A stretch of DNA of 47,990 nucleotides from an uncultured Gemmataceae bacterium (GTDB lineage: Bacteria; Planctomycetota; Planctomycetia; Gemmatales; Gemmataceae). The notes beneath the pieces were generated by a model, which was given only the letters and a program-made list of their open reading frames with translations, ran no database searches and had not been told where the DNA came from. Location: contig CALDUY010000016.1 in NCBI GenBank assembly GCA_937923405.1, positions 1 to 47,990 on the forward strand, read 5' to 3'. This document shows positions 25,082 through 33,910 of this stretch, piece after piece (position 1 is the first letter of the stretch; each line of letters opens with the position of its first letter). The translations under genes and the position numbers were made by a program.

Positions 25082-26272
25082 TCAGGCCGCTCGCCGCGCT
25101 GGCATTTGAGATTGTCCCAGAACAGCCTCGTAGACTCGCAAGGTGTCGCTGGCACAGCGCTCCCAGGTAAATGGACGAGCGGCATCCGTAGCATGCCGAC
25201 GCAGCGATTGCCACCACTCTTCATCGGTGCAAACCCGCTCCATCGCGTCTCGCCAGCCAACAACATCTTCCGGATGAAGCAGGTGAGCTTTATGACCAGC
25301 AGTTTCGGCAACGGCTCCGGCGGTCGAAGCAAGCACTGCTCCACCGCAGGCGAACATCTCCACGGGAGGCAAGCCGAACCCTTCGTACAACGAGGGGAAG
25401 ACCAAGGCACGCGCACCGTTGTAAAGGTAGGCAAGGTCAGCTTCCGCGAGATAGCCGACATACCGCACCCCGCGATGGCGGGCGTCTTCTTGCAGATAAG
25501 CATGCACCTCGGCGGAGTTCCAACCCCAACCACCGACCAGTATCAGCGGAAATCGCTGACGCAGTGACGACGGCAGGGCACAGTAGGCTTGCAACAGCAT
25601 CTTGACGTTCTTCCGTGGCTCGATGGTGCCAACATGTAGCAAATACGTCGGAGGTAGTTCCAGTTGCCGCAATCGAGCCTGGACCGCGTCCGACGGCAGC
25701 GGACGTAATCCCGAGCGAACCCCCATGTAAGTGCGTGTTACTCGGTCAGCGGGAAGTCCCAACTGACGAATGATCTCCATCCGGGCAAAATCGGAGATGG
25801 CGATGACATGCTCGGCACGCGCGATCCCGCGTAGAAATTCACGTTGATGCGTGGCCACTCGGTCTACTGGGTGCCATTGCGGATACAGCATCACCGAGAG
25901 ATCGGGAATGGTGACCACGGTCGGCAAGTCGCAGTCGATGGGAAGAAAACTGGGTTCGTGATAAAGCTGGTACTCGCCGCCACGGGCCCGGGCCCGGAAT
26001 CGCCACTGATAGAAGGCCAGCCCTGTTCGACGGACGCCATCGACCAGACTTGCCTTCCAACCAGGAACCCTCGAGGTCGGGTCGGAAGGTTTTTCCAGGC
26101 ATCGCCGCATGCCGATAAGCCATTTTTTGGCTCGACTCATCCAATTGGGGTGGAAAAAGTCGATCATGGACTCGCCGACGAGTTGACGCAGACTACGGAC
26201 CAACTCGCCGGTGTAATGACCGATCCCGGTTCGTGTTCCAGCCGCCGCCAACCCGTTGATGAGTACACGCAT
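25082..26272 (-). CDS. Glycosyltransferase family 4 (GT-B fold)
   Basis: A 396-residue cytoplasmic sugar transferase. The N-terminal MRVLINGLAAAGTRTGIGHYTGELVRSL is the acceptor-side Rossmann start. The donor domain has LHVGTIEPRKNVKMLLQAY, VGYLAEADLAYLYNGARALVFPSLYEGFGLPPVEMFACGGAVLAS (with the Glu-rich donor motif) and a C-terminal helix (FTWERCASDTLRVYEAVLG). This matches mannosyl/rhamnosyl-type GT4 enzymes in polysaccharide or glycolipid assembly; acceptor and donor cannot be read. The ATG at 26272 has GGGAGG upstream; the GTG at 26278 is a two-codon alternative. No other polysaccharide gene is adjacent. Confidence 0.9.
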   Translation of the reverse strand: MRVLINGLAAAGTRTGIGHYTGELVRSLRQLVGESMIDFFHPNWMSRAKKWLIGMRRCLEKPSDPTSRVPGWKASLVDGVRRTGLAFYQWRFRARARGGEYQLYHEPSFLPIDCDLPTVVTIPDLSVMLYPQWHPVDRVATHQREFLRGIARAEHVIAISDFARMEIIRQLGLPADRVTRTYMGVRSGLRPLPSDAVQARLRQLELPPTYLLHVGTIEPRKNVKMLLQAYCALPSSLRQRFPLILVGGWGWNSAEVHAYLQEDARHRGVRYVGYLAEADLAYLYNGARALVFPSLYEGFGLPPVEMFACGGAVLASTAGAVAETAGHKAHLLHPEDVVGWRDAMERVCTDEEWWQSLRRHATDAARPFTWERCASDTLRVYEAVLGQSQMPARRAA

Positions 26273-26368
26273 GACCACCCTCCCGGCACACCTTGCCGAC
26301 CTCGCCCGGAATACCCTTTCTGTGCTTGCCGCACAAGAGCAGAGTCAGAAGTGGAATAGTGGAATAAA

Positions 26369-26414
26369 CGATCGAGACTCCGCTACATGCGGCCAGGCAG
26401 CGGAGTCTCGATCG
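26369..26414 (-). terminator. Perfect 16-bp stem terminator of the DUF2203 gene
   Basis: Arms 26369-26384 (CGATCGAGACTCCGCT) and 26399-26414 (AGCGGAGTCTCGATCG) are exact complements with a 14-nt loop. On the minus strand it follows the DUF2203 stop by 16 nt and leads into TTTATT, a Rho-independent layout. Confidence 0.8.
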
Positions 26415-26430
26415 GACTGACAGCAACCTA

Positions 26431-26934
26431 CTACTTCTTTCGAGTCTTGCTGCGTTTGGGACGAACCTCACGCGGCAGTTCGGTCCAGTCTTGGGGCACA
26501 GGGCGGCGAATTCGATCCGACGCATAGTTCCAGAACAACAGCGTTTCCTCTCCGGGTCGCCAGGAGAAGTACGCCCGACGCTGGTTTACTAGGGTCGGAA
26601 AGCCAACTAGACCGGTTTCCGCTTCGAGCAGGGCGACACCCAGTAATTCCAACTCAGCGACCACGGCCCGGTAGTTTTTTTCCGTGGCCGCAATCTCATC
26701 TTCGAGTTGGTAGCGACGAGCACGCAACGACCAGGGCAACTCTCGACGGTGCTGCTCCAGCTGTGATAACTCGGTCCGTAATTCGATCAGCCGACCATGT
26801 TCCTTCGTGACATCTTCTGCGATGCGACTCACCAGGGGCAACATAGCCCGACTGCCGTGCCAGGTCATCATGCGTGCCGGTATCCCCAACTGTTCCGATG
26901 CCTCGGATTCCCGGTTCTCAGTAAATCCGCTCAT
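26431..26934 (-). CDS. DUF2203 family protein
   Basis: A 167-residue soluble protein from the ATG at 26934 (MSGFTENR), with AGGGGAG 6 nt upstream; the longer frame to 26976 has no ribosome site. The core is a helical bundle (LVSRIAEDVTKEHGRLIELRTELSQLEQHRREL) followed by ELELLGVALLEAETGLVGFPTLVNQRRAYFSWRPGEETLLFWNY. That segment is the conserved DUF2203 signature with its G-L-V-F-P and W-R-x-G-E residues. The tail is basic (RPKRSKTRKK), possibly nucleic-acid-binding. The family has no proven function. A strong hairpin terminator follows. Confidence 0.85.
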   Translation of the reverse strand: MSGFTENRESEASEQLGIPARMMTWHGSRAMLPLVSRIAEDVTKEHGRLIELRTELSQLEQHRRELPWSLRARRYQLEDEIAATEKNYRAVVAELELLGVALLEAETGLVGFPTLVNQRRAYFSWRPGEETLLFWNYASDRIRRPVPQDWTELPREVRPKRSKTRKK

Positions 26935-27261
26935 TCCAATCTCCCCTGGGGCCAAAGGCTCGCCTACCTTTCCCACACGATTGTACGATCGGGGATCAAC
27001 CCCCCTCGGCTACATCAAATCCCCATCTATGCCGGCTCTCCCAGGTCGCCCCAGAACGCACAGCCGGAATCCTCGTTTCAGCTGGGACCGTCCGCACCGA
27101 GCGTAACGATCGTGCCGACGATTCGCCAACTCCTCGCCTGGCTAGGGAAGAAAGTAATTGCCCTGACGAGGCAATCCGGGAAGAATAGAGCAATAGCAAC
27201 AATCATCTGGGATACTCGGTCCCGAAGGGCGATTTTCTCCACCCTCTGAAGCAGAACAGTC
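26935..27261. other. 327-bp divergent intergenic region, nothing further seen
   Basis: Upstream sequence shared by the divergent DUF2203 and 1319-aa genes; it must hold both promoters. No clear -35/-10 pair, operator palindrome or RNA was recognised; open frames crossing it lack ribosome sites. Confidence 0.5.
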
Positions 27262-30200
27262 ATGGCACACCATCCCGAAGACGACGTGACTCCCTCTCAG
27301 CATCGCGCTGAGGAGTCGTTGCCCGAACCGAATAAGTCCGACCTGGATTCGGACTCGGCCATCGATTTCAGCGAATTGAACGAAGAGGAAATGAGCGGGA
27401 TCTCGGTCATTGAATGGGCTTCCTTGGTTGAGGCCCAACCAGGTTCGCCAGCTGCATCCGATCCAGTTGAGCCGTCCTTAGAGGAAGTTAATGATGTTGT
27501 CGATTTGACCAAACCGGTTTCTGCTGGGGTCGGCAAGGTTGAGCAAAGAGATAGCGACTCCTCGATCGACTTGAGCAGTTCTGCCGTCATCGATGTGGAT
27601 GCCCAACAGGCAAACGTGGGCGATTCAGCGAGTCTGTCTGGTCCCGGCGAGCCGATCGAACTGAAGGCGATTGATTTGCAGGATGCGGCACTGGTTGAGG
27701 AACGCTACGAAGACGAAGAAATTGATTTGGCCGATGATGCTCTCATTCTTGGTAGCTCCGCTTCGATGGAGCAACAAGCGGATGAATTTGTCGAACTAGG
27801 TGACGAAGACCTGATCGACGAATCGTCAGAACAACCGCGAGTCGGCCAATCGGACGTCAACTTAGGGGGCATCGAGGAGGTCGCCACGGGACATACTGGG
27901 TCGAGCGTCAGCTTCGAAGACCAGATGCTGCTCGACCACACCGAAAGCGGTCCCGGCGCTTCCGGATCTCTCCGCGATCTGATCGCCGAGAATCTTGAAT
28001 CCGGTGTCGATTTGCTCAAGTCCAAGCAGTCGCCGATGAAGGAGGAACCGGAAGAAGACGACTTCCTGTCCGAGGTGAGTGCCGGCGACGAATCCTCGTC
28101 CGTCGATCTTGGGTCGATGCACTCGATCCCGGTGTTCGACGTTTCCGAGGAAGAAGAAGCCGCCAAGAAAGCAGCGGGCAAAAAGACGCCGATCCCCTAT
28201 TTGGATGAACCGATCGATCTGGGAGAGGTTCTGGAAGACAAAGAGACCGACCTCGATCTCGAACAGATCGAAGATTCCCAGCCAGTTCCAGTGCGTCGGG
28301 CAGCGGCGAAAACGGTGGCCGATGCGGATGAAGAGATCGACCTAACAGAAGCAGCTGCCCAAGTCGCACCAGTCGTTGGCGACGAACCCAAGAGCAAAAA
28401 GAGCAAACAGAAACTCCCAAGCGGCGACGCTCCCGTCAAGCCCCGCAGGCCGGTCTTCGCGGCGGTAGGCAGCGGTCTGGCGGGACTGCTCGCTGGAGCT
28501 GCTGCCATGTTCGGCGCAGTCCAGATGGACTTGATACCGGGCGTTTCCACTGGGCCGGCTGCTAAAGGTCCGCCGCCATCAGCGGTGCAACAGCCAGTTG
28601 CTCCCACAGCTAAGGCGGCTACATTTGAACAGACGCTCGAACACATTCGCTCGGGTAACTTCGATAAAGTCGAACCGGCTGATCTGGAGCGTGTCGACGA
28701 GAACAAACATGATCAGCTGGTAGCTCGCGCCGAGTTTCGCTGGTTGAATCATCTCAAATCCGTGCGAGGAGCCGATCCTCGGGCCGCTCTGCGTGGAGAT
28801 GTCGAGGAAGTCCGCCAGGCGCTGCAAGATCTGGAAAAGGCCCTGGCTTCTCCTAACCCGCAAGACGTGGCCGACGCTCTAGCGCTGCGCGGACAGATTT
28901 ACGAACTACTCGGCGATCTGGCTCGCGCGCGGGCCGACTATGAAGCGGGCGCGAAACTGCAAGGGCAACAGCAGCGCTTCAATGCCGCTTTGCAACTCTT
29001 GGATCTGTCCAGCAAGGTCGGGCGTTGGCTGCCGCCTGGATTAGATCCGCGAACCGTGGCCCTGCTGCTGACCGCCTTCCAGCCGATGCCCGAAGGTGGC
29101 GAAGGACAGGCCGCAACCAAGCCGCTTCCTCTCGAGGCGGGTTTCGCCTTTTGGAAAGCGCTGGTAGCTGCCAAAGCCGGACAGTATGACGAGGCGATCA
29201 AACAACTCGACGCCGCCCGGGCCCTCCACGATCAACGCCGCTATTTGCTCCCCAAAAAGCAGCAAAATCCGCTTAGCGATCCGCGTGAAGAGATCTTTCT
29301 CAAGAGTTGCGATTTGCTCAAAACCCACTTCCAACTTCAGGCAGGGCTAAGCAATCCCAACTATCTGACTGCCGATCCGATGACCCGACCGCCACAGATC
29401 AACGCGCTGTTGGCCCGAGCCGACGAAGCTGCCCGCGCTGCCATGCTCAAGGATGTGGCGGCACGATTGGTCAAAGAGAAACCACCAGCTACCTTGGACG
29501 ATTTGGTCAAGCATATCGAGAGCGAACGCAAGACAGTAGAGACACAGCTGGCGAACTTGCAGAAGCAGACGACGGAGCAACAGAAGGAGCTGACCACTCT
29601 CAACGAGTCGCTCAAGTCGCTGACTGCCGACCTTCGCAAAACGCAGGAGACGCTGAAAACAACCCAGGCTGACTTGACACGAAGTAAAAGTGAAGCCGAG
29701 GCCACACTTACCGCTCTGCGGGACGTGGCCAAGACCGCTGGAAGTGAGTTTAAAGATCTGAAAACAAGCAAAAAAGCACTACTTCGTGACATCGGCGAGG
29801 CCGCCCGTCTGGCCAAGTTAAACGATCCGATGGGAACCTTGCGCCAACTCGAACGGGATCTGAAGTCCACTCAGGAAACCTTGGCTCAGCGCTGGGAGCC
29901 GACCAAGATGCTGACCTACTGGATTCCACTGCTCGAACAAGCACGCGCTGACTCGGCAATCTTGACCCCAGCAAGGCGAGACGCCCAGCTCGTGTTCTCC
30001 GACGCCAAGGCTTCAGAATCCGATCGCGCCCGGGCGATGCTCGTACAAGGGCTAGCTCTGCGCAATGAAGAGAAATACGTCGAAGCGGCCGCTTTGCTGG
30101 AAAAGGCGGCTCCAGCTTTGGCCAAGGCGAACGCTCTCGAAGCCAAACTAGCGACACAAGCTCTCCGAGAAGTGAAAAATCCTGTCGCTACGTTGATCCA

Positions 30201-31221
30201 GCAAGTGGCCGAGTTGGAAGCCGCTGGGAAGCGTCCTGACGCTTTGGCTCTGCTGAATCGAGGGATCGACCGCCTGCCTGAGCCGAAGGCTGAGTTGTAC
30301 GTTCATCGTGCCCGCATGACTTTGGATCTGTTGCTTGCCAAGGAGAAACTCGACGCCAACGATCCGCTAGTGACCCAACTTCGCCAGGATGCGGCTCGCG
30401 ACGGTTCAGCAGAGTCGGCCTATCTCGTCGGTCAGCTTGAAGAGCGTCTCGGTCGGCTGGATCAGGCGGAGAAACAGTATCGAGCTGCTGTTGCCGCGCA
30501 CAACAAGAACGATGAGATTGGCAGTCGCTATCGCATTGCTCTGGCTCGGGTGTTGCTGCGGCGACAGAGCGAGCCGGCCTCGACGCGACCGTTGCCTCCG
30601 GCGACACGCTTGGGCATGTTGCCGGTACACCTCACCGGATTGCTGATGGCAACGACGCTGCAAGGTGCCGGCAGCGATGCCGTCAGCGAAGCGGAACTGC
30701 TAGCCGATCAGATTCTTGCCCTTGGCGACAAGGTGCCGTTCGATGTTCGCGCTCAGGCTCTCGCCGTCAAGGGCTTGCACACCCGAGCCTTGCAGACGTA
30801 CATCGGTGGACTGAAAGAAAAGGGATTATTGCCGCCACAGCAAGCGCTCACGTTATCGGAGTTGATGAACAACCACCCAGGGCTGAGTCGTCCCGACAGT
30901 AAGGCGACTCCCGAGCCTTTGCAAGCCGAGAAGCACTATGCCGCAGGGTTGAATTTGTTCTTTGCTCGTAAGTACGCCGAAGCCGAAAAAGAGATGCTGG
31001 CTGCCATCGAGAACGACAGCACCGATGCTCGGTACTTCTATTATCTTGGACTCTCACGCTTAGCTCAGGGCAAACGTGGCGCAGTCGAAGACTTTGACCA
31101 GGGAGCGCGACTGGAGCAGCAGGGTCGGCCAGACCGCACCGCGGTGTCGCAAGCTCTGGAGCGCATTCAGGGCCGCATTCGGCAGACATTGAACGACATC
31201 CGGGAACGTCCCGCACGGTAA
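27262..31221 (+). CDS. Large acidic/transmembrane/coiled-coil/TPR protein
   Basis: A 1319-residue protein of unknown function. Residues 1-395 are strongly acidic and disordered, with recurring short motifs of the type (E/D/S)-x-IDL (DSAIDFSE, DSSIDLSS, EEIDLADD, EPIDLGEV, EEIDLTEA) spaced about 50-150 residues apart. One membrane helix is at about 397-420 (PVFAAVGSGLAGLLAGAAAMFGAV), followed by a Pro/Ala linker. TPR-like helices start near 450 (LEKALASPNPQDVADALALRGQIYELLGDLARARADYEAG). A long coiled coil spans about 750-820 (ETQLANLQKQTTEQQKELTTLNESL). More TPR units follow to the end (YAAGLNLFFARKYAEAEKEMLAAIENDS, DARYFYYLGLSRLAQG). The topology suggests a cytosolic acidic tail and an extracytoplasmic TPR scaffold. 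No enzymatic motif was found. Confidence 0.8.
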   Translation: MAHHPEDDVTPSQHRAEESLPEPNKSDLDSDSAIDFSELNEEEMSGISVIEWASLVEAQPGSPAASDPVEPSLEEVNDVVDLTKPVSAGVGKVEQRDSDSSIDLSSSAVIDVDAQQANVGDSASLSGPGEPIELKAIDLQDAALVEERYEDEEIDLADDALILGSSASMEQQADEFVELGDEDLIDESSEQPRVGQSDVNLGGIEEVATGHTGSSVSFEDQMLLDHTESGPGASGSLRDLIAENLESGVDLLKSKQSPMKEEPEEDDFLSEVSAGDESSSVDLGSMHSIPVFDVSEEEEAAKKAAGKKTPIPYLDEPIDLGEVLEDKETDLDLEQIEDSQPVPVRRAAAKTVADADEEIDLTEAAAQVAPVVGDEPKSKKSKQKLPSGDAPVKPRRPVFAAVGSGLAGLLAGAAAMFGAVQMDLIPGVSTGPAAKGPPPSAVQQPVAPTAKAATFEQTLEHIRSGNFDKVEPADLERVDENKHDQLVARAEFRWLNHLKSVRGADPRAALRGDVEEVRQALQDLEKALASPNPQDVADALALRGQIYELLGDLARARADYEAGAKLQGQQQRFNAALQLLDLSSKVGRWLPPGLDPRTVALLLTAFQPMPEGGEGQAATKPLPLEAGFAFWKALVAAKAGQYDEAIKQLDAARALHDQRRYLLPKKQQNPLSDPREEIFLKSCDLLKTHFQLQAGLSNPNYLTADPMTRPPQINALLARADEAARAAMLKDVAARLVKEKPPATLDDLVKHIESERKTVETQLANLQKQTTEQQKELTTLNESLKSLTADLRKTQETLKTTQADLTRSKSEAEATLTALRDVAKTAGSEFKDLKTSKKALLRDIGEAARLAKLNDPMGTLRQLERDLKSTQETLAQRWEPTKMLTYWIPLLEQARADSAILTPARRDAQLVFSDAKASESDRARAMLVQGLALRNEEKYVEAAALLEKAAPALAKANALEAKLATQALREVKNPVATLIQQVAELEAAGKRPDALALLNRGIDRLPEPKAELYVHRARMTLDLLLAKEKLDANDPLVTQLRQDAARDGSAESAYLVGQLEERLGRLDQAEKQYRAAVAAHNKNDEIGSRYRIALARVLLRRQSEPASTRPLPPATRLGMLPVHLTGLLMATTLQGAGSDAVSEAELLADQILALGDKVPFDVRAQALAVKGLHTRALQTYIGGLKEKGLLPPQQALTLSELMNNHPGLSRPDSKATPEPLQAEKHYAAGLNLFFARKYAEAEKEMLAAIENDSTDARYFYYLGLSRLAQGKRGAVEDFDQGARLEQQGRPDRTAVSQALERIQGRIRQTLNDIRERPAR

Positions 31222-31242
31222 ACTGTTAGAACGAACGATAAA

Positions 31243-31473
31243 AAATAGAACACGGACTGCGTACACGGATCGAGGAACACGGATTCACACGGAAAGACAT
31301 GCTCGGCGAAGGAGTCCGGGTAGGATTATTACACAGTGAGAGCGGTCGGAGGAGTTTGTTCCCTTCTCCTCAGTGGGGAGAAGGGGCCGGATGCTTTCCG
31401 GGGTGCTGATGCTTGTTGCTCTTCTCCATGTTGTGATCCGTGGCGATCCGTGTACGAAGGCCGTGTTCTATTT
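31243..31473. repeat. 231-bp inverted-repeat element (MITE-like)
   Basis: The ends 31243-31272 and 31444-31473 are inverted copies matching at 28 of 30 positions (AAATAGAACACGG..CGTACACGGATCG). Inside are further CACGGAT motifs and a palindrome CCCTTCTCC/GGAGAAGGG (31361-31369 with 31377-31385). No protein is encoded. The right arm overlaps the last codons and stop of the metallo-beta-lactamase-fold gene. Short IR-bounded non-coding elements of this size are typical of MITEs; the identity is inferred. Confidence 0.65.
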
Positions 31474-33351
31474 GTTGCTCTTCTCCGCCACGTCAACGAT
31501 CAGAAAAGTATCGCTGGGTTCGACAGCCTGTACCTCACGAGCAGTAAACGTGAAGACGTGCCGGCCTGTCGTCAACTTATTGCTGAGTGGCAGGCGGATG
31601 GGTTGGCGATGCGTCTTTCCAGGCGCGACCACAACAGACCAAGTAGGTTCATGCCCGTCGAGCTGGATAGATAGTTTACGCGATCGCTTAAGTAGGTTTT
31701 CGACGACCAATTCCGCCGAGACGCTTCCGCCGGGTTGGCCACGGAGCAAGATCGGCTCGATGCGAACATGATGCGGGTTCCAATCGTGGCGGTGATCGCC
31801 GCTGCCACTCAGATCATCGGCCACTTTTCCACTGACTTGGGCCCATGTGATGCGGCGTTGAAAATCCTCGGCGTTGAATTCCATGGCGCTGCCATGCTCG
31901 GCGAGGATCCAGTCTGGAGCGAGGGCTAGCACCTTACGGGCGCTCTGCTCGTACAAGGTCGGTCCCGAGCGGTTCAATCCCATCCAACCTCCCGTGCCAC
32001 TGTACAGGTCGTGATGGAAGAAATTATCCGCCGTGAATAAGCAGCGTTTGCCGTCGATCGTCGTCTCGACTCCCATCGTGAAAAGCGACTGCCCAGGGAG
32101 AAAATGAAACTTCAGCTCATACTCGCGCCAGCGGACGGTCTCGCCGTCGCGCAATCGTTTGGCGATAGGCAGCGGACGAGCATCGAGAAACGGGGCACGC
32201 AGGCGAAACGGATCGGCAAGCGGTCTGGCCACTTCGTCTAGCGTCCACACTTCGGGCTTGTCGCGCTGAAGCAAGACATACGTTCCGTCGTAATGATCGA
32301 AATGGGCATGACTACACAGCACGACTTCGACGCGCCCGAGTTGCTCGTCCTTTTGGAGTTTAGGGATCTGTTTTTCGCTGTGTGGATCCCACGGATCGAC
32401 GACGAGACAGGGGCCCTCCTTGGAGCGTAGCACATAGGTGTTGCCGGTCAGCCAAAGATTTTTCGACAGACGCGACCAAGGCAGCGATCCGTTGGAGCCG
32501 GCTTGTTCCGGAGCGAGGAAGCGGTACTTCGGCGGATTCTTCAGGCGGTCTCGGGTGTAGCGTTCGTAGCTGCGGAGAAAGGCATTTTCGTCGATAAGTT
32601 CGGCCGTGAAGCGGCAGGTTTGGGCGATGTCACGATCAATAACCGGCCCACGCGCGGGTAGCACGAGATCGGCCTCGAGCTTCGCTAGTTTCCGCAGCGA
32701 CTCCGCGGCAGGTCGCAGTCCCGCGTCGGTCCAATGATCCCAGTCGGTGGTGTAGGGCGACCACAACTTGCCCCGACGGGCCAACGCATCACCGACAAAA
32801 AGGAGCTTCTTTTTATCTTTTGTGTTCTCCGCCAGATAGGCTACGTGGTCGGGGCTGTGTCCTGGAGTGGCTATCACCTCAATGCGCCAGTCGCCGAATG
32901 TCAACGTCTGTCCATCGCTTAGTGAGCAAACGATGGTGGGCAGCCCTTTGGCGATGACCAGATATGCCGTTCGTGAGTTGCGTAGTGGAATCGCTTCCCG
33001 CCAATAGCGAGCAACTAGCTTGGGGTCCAGATACGCCGCTGATGCCTTCGGCGCAAACACGTTAGCAGTCAGTAGGGGCACGGCGGCTAGGCTGTCTCGA
33101 TGATGATGGGTGAGCAACACTTTCTCTACTTGATCGACCCCTTTTATCTTTGGAATAGTTGGCGCATCGATGAGCCAGGCGCGATCGCCGACCACCAAGG
33201 CATAGCCGGTTGGCTGACCTGGAGAACGCCAGACTCCTGCCATGACCTCAGTCCAGTCGTCAGTTGCTTCATTTTGGCCTTGGCCGGTCAGCCAAGCAGT
33301 TCCACCGAGGACCAGCAGGCAGGCCAGCATTACTGCGAGACGGCGCATCAT
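31468..33351 (-). CDS. Tandem metallo-beta-lactamase-fold hydrolase, exported
   Basis: A 627-residue protein with a signal peptide (about residues 1-24) and two MBL-fold units. Unit 1 (about 30-250) has LLTHHHRDS (His82, His84, Asp86, but Ser87 where His is usual), TPGHSPDH (His165) and FVGDAL (Asp188). Unit 2 (about 295-520) has CSHAHFDHYDG (His348, His350, Asp352, His353), then LPGQSLF where His is usual, and FTADNFF. A C-terminal beta-sandwich follows (about 530-627, SVSAELVVENLLKRSRKLSIQLDG). Each unit therefore lacks a different metal ligand. It probably starts an operon with the PepSY gene from 33910. The substrate is unknown; the family includes lactonases, glyoxalases and sulfatases. 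Confidence 0.88.
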   Translation of the reverse strand: MMRRLAVMLACLLVLGGTAWLTGQGQNEATDDWTEVMAGVWRSPGQPTGYALVVGDRAWLIDAPTIPKIKGVDQVEKVLLTHHHRDSLAAVPLLTANVFAPKASAAYLDPKLVARYWREAIPLRNSRTAYLVIAKGLPTIVCSLSDGQTLTFGDWRIEVIATPGHSPDHVAYLAENTKDKKKLLFVGDALARRGKLWSPYTTDWDHWTDAGLRPAAESLRKLAKLEADLVLPARGPVIDRDIAQTCRFTAELIDENAFLRSYERYTRDRLKNPPKYRFLAPEQAGSNGSLPWSRLSKNLWLTGNTYVLRSKEGPCLVVDPWDPHSEKQIPKLQKDEQLGRVEVVLCSHAHFDHYDGTYVLLQRDKPEVWTLDEVARPLADPFRLRAPFLDARPLPIAKRLRDGETVRWREYELKFHFLPGQSLFTMGVETTIDGKRCLFTADNFFHHDLYSGTGGWMGLNRSGPTLYEQSARKVLALAPDWILAEHGSAMEFNAEDFQRRITWAQVSGKVADDLSGSGDHRHDWNPHHVRIEPILLRGQPGGSVSAELVVENLLKRSRKLSIQLDGHEPTWSVVVAPGKTHRQPIRLPLSNKLTTGRHVFTFTAREVQAVEPSDTFLIVDVAEKSNK

Positions 33352-33376
33352 GGGGGCAGATCTCCTGGAGGCGTGG

Positions 33377-33910
33377 TTACTTCGTGTTGGCCGTGACGGC
33401 TGCAGGCCCTTTGCGTTTCCACTTGACCCATTCGGGGAGGAAAAACAAATAGATGCCAGTAATCCACAAAGTCAGCACGACCACTCCGGACGGCAGAAAG
33501 ATCCAGAGCTTGGCCTGTTCGTGGAACCACGAGCCGTCATGTAGCGCTTCGATCAGGTCCGAGCGTCGATAGGCACTTTGTAGAACCTCTCCCGTCTGGA
33601 TGTCGATCTGCACTTCCCAGTCATTCCGGGAGCGTACCTTGACGATGCCACGCTCGGGACGAACGTCGAGCCGCTCAATGTCTTGCCAGGAATCGATCTG
33701 GGCCTGCTCAATCTGTTGGGCTGCCTGGAGAATCGTGTCAAACGACACGGTCGGGTATTTACCCACGCCACGTTTGGTAGGAGGCTGTACCCAAGACCAC
33801 TGCTTCTTGACCTGCAGTAATAACCCAGTCACGATGACCAGCAAAAACGGAGCGGCAATCACGATCGCGCCCCAGCGGTGCCATTTTCTCAAGCCGATGC
33901 GAAGATTCAC
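33377..33910 (-). CDS. PepSY-type two-helix membrane protein
   Basis: A 177-residue protein starting with GTG, supported by GAGGTGG 8 nt upstream. Transmembrane helices lie at about residues 12-33 (GAIVIAAPFLLVIVTGLLLQV) and 140-162 (PSGVVVLTLWITGIYLFFLP). Between them is a small periplasmic PepSY-like domain (IVKVRSRNDWEVQIDIQTGEVLQSAYRRSDLIEALHDGSWF), whose WEVxID..TGEV and ALHDG features are typical. PepSY-TM proteins are often tied to iron uptake or ferric reduction. It sits 26 bp upstream of the MBL-fold gene in the same direction, so they are probably co-transcribed. Function in this pair unknown. Confidence 0.85.
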   Translation of the reverse strand: MNLRIGLRKWHRWGAIVIAAPFLLVIVTGLLLQVKKQWSWVQPPTKRGVGKYPTVSFDTILQAAQQIEQAQIDSWQDIERLDVRPERGIVKVRSRNDWEVQIDIQTGEVLQSAYRRSDLIEALHDGSWFHEQAKLWIFLPSGVVVLTLWITGIYLFFLPEWVKWKRKGPAAVTANTK

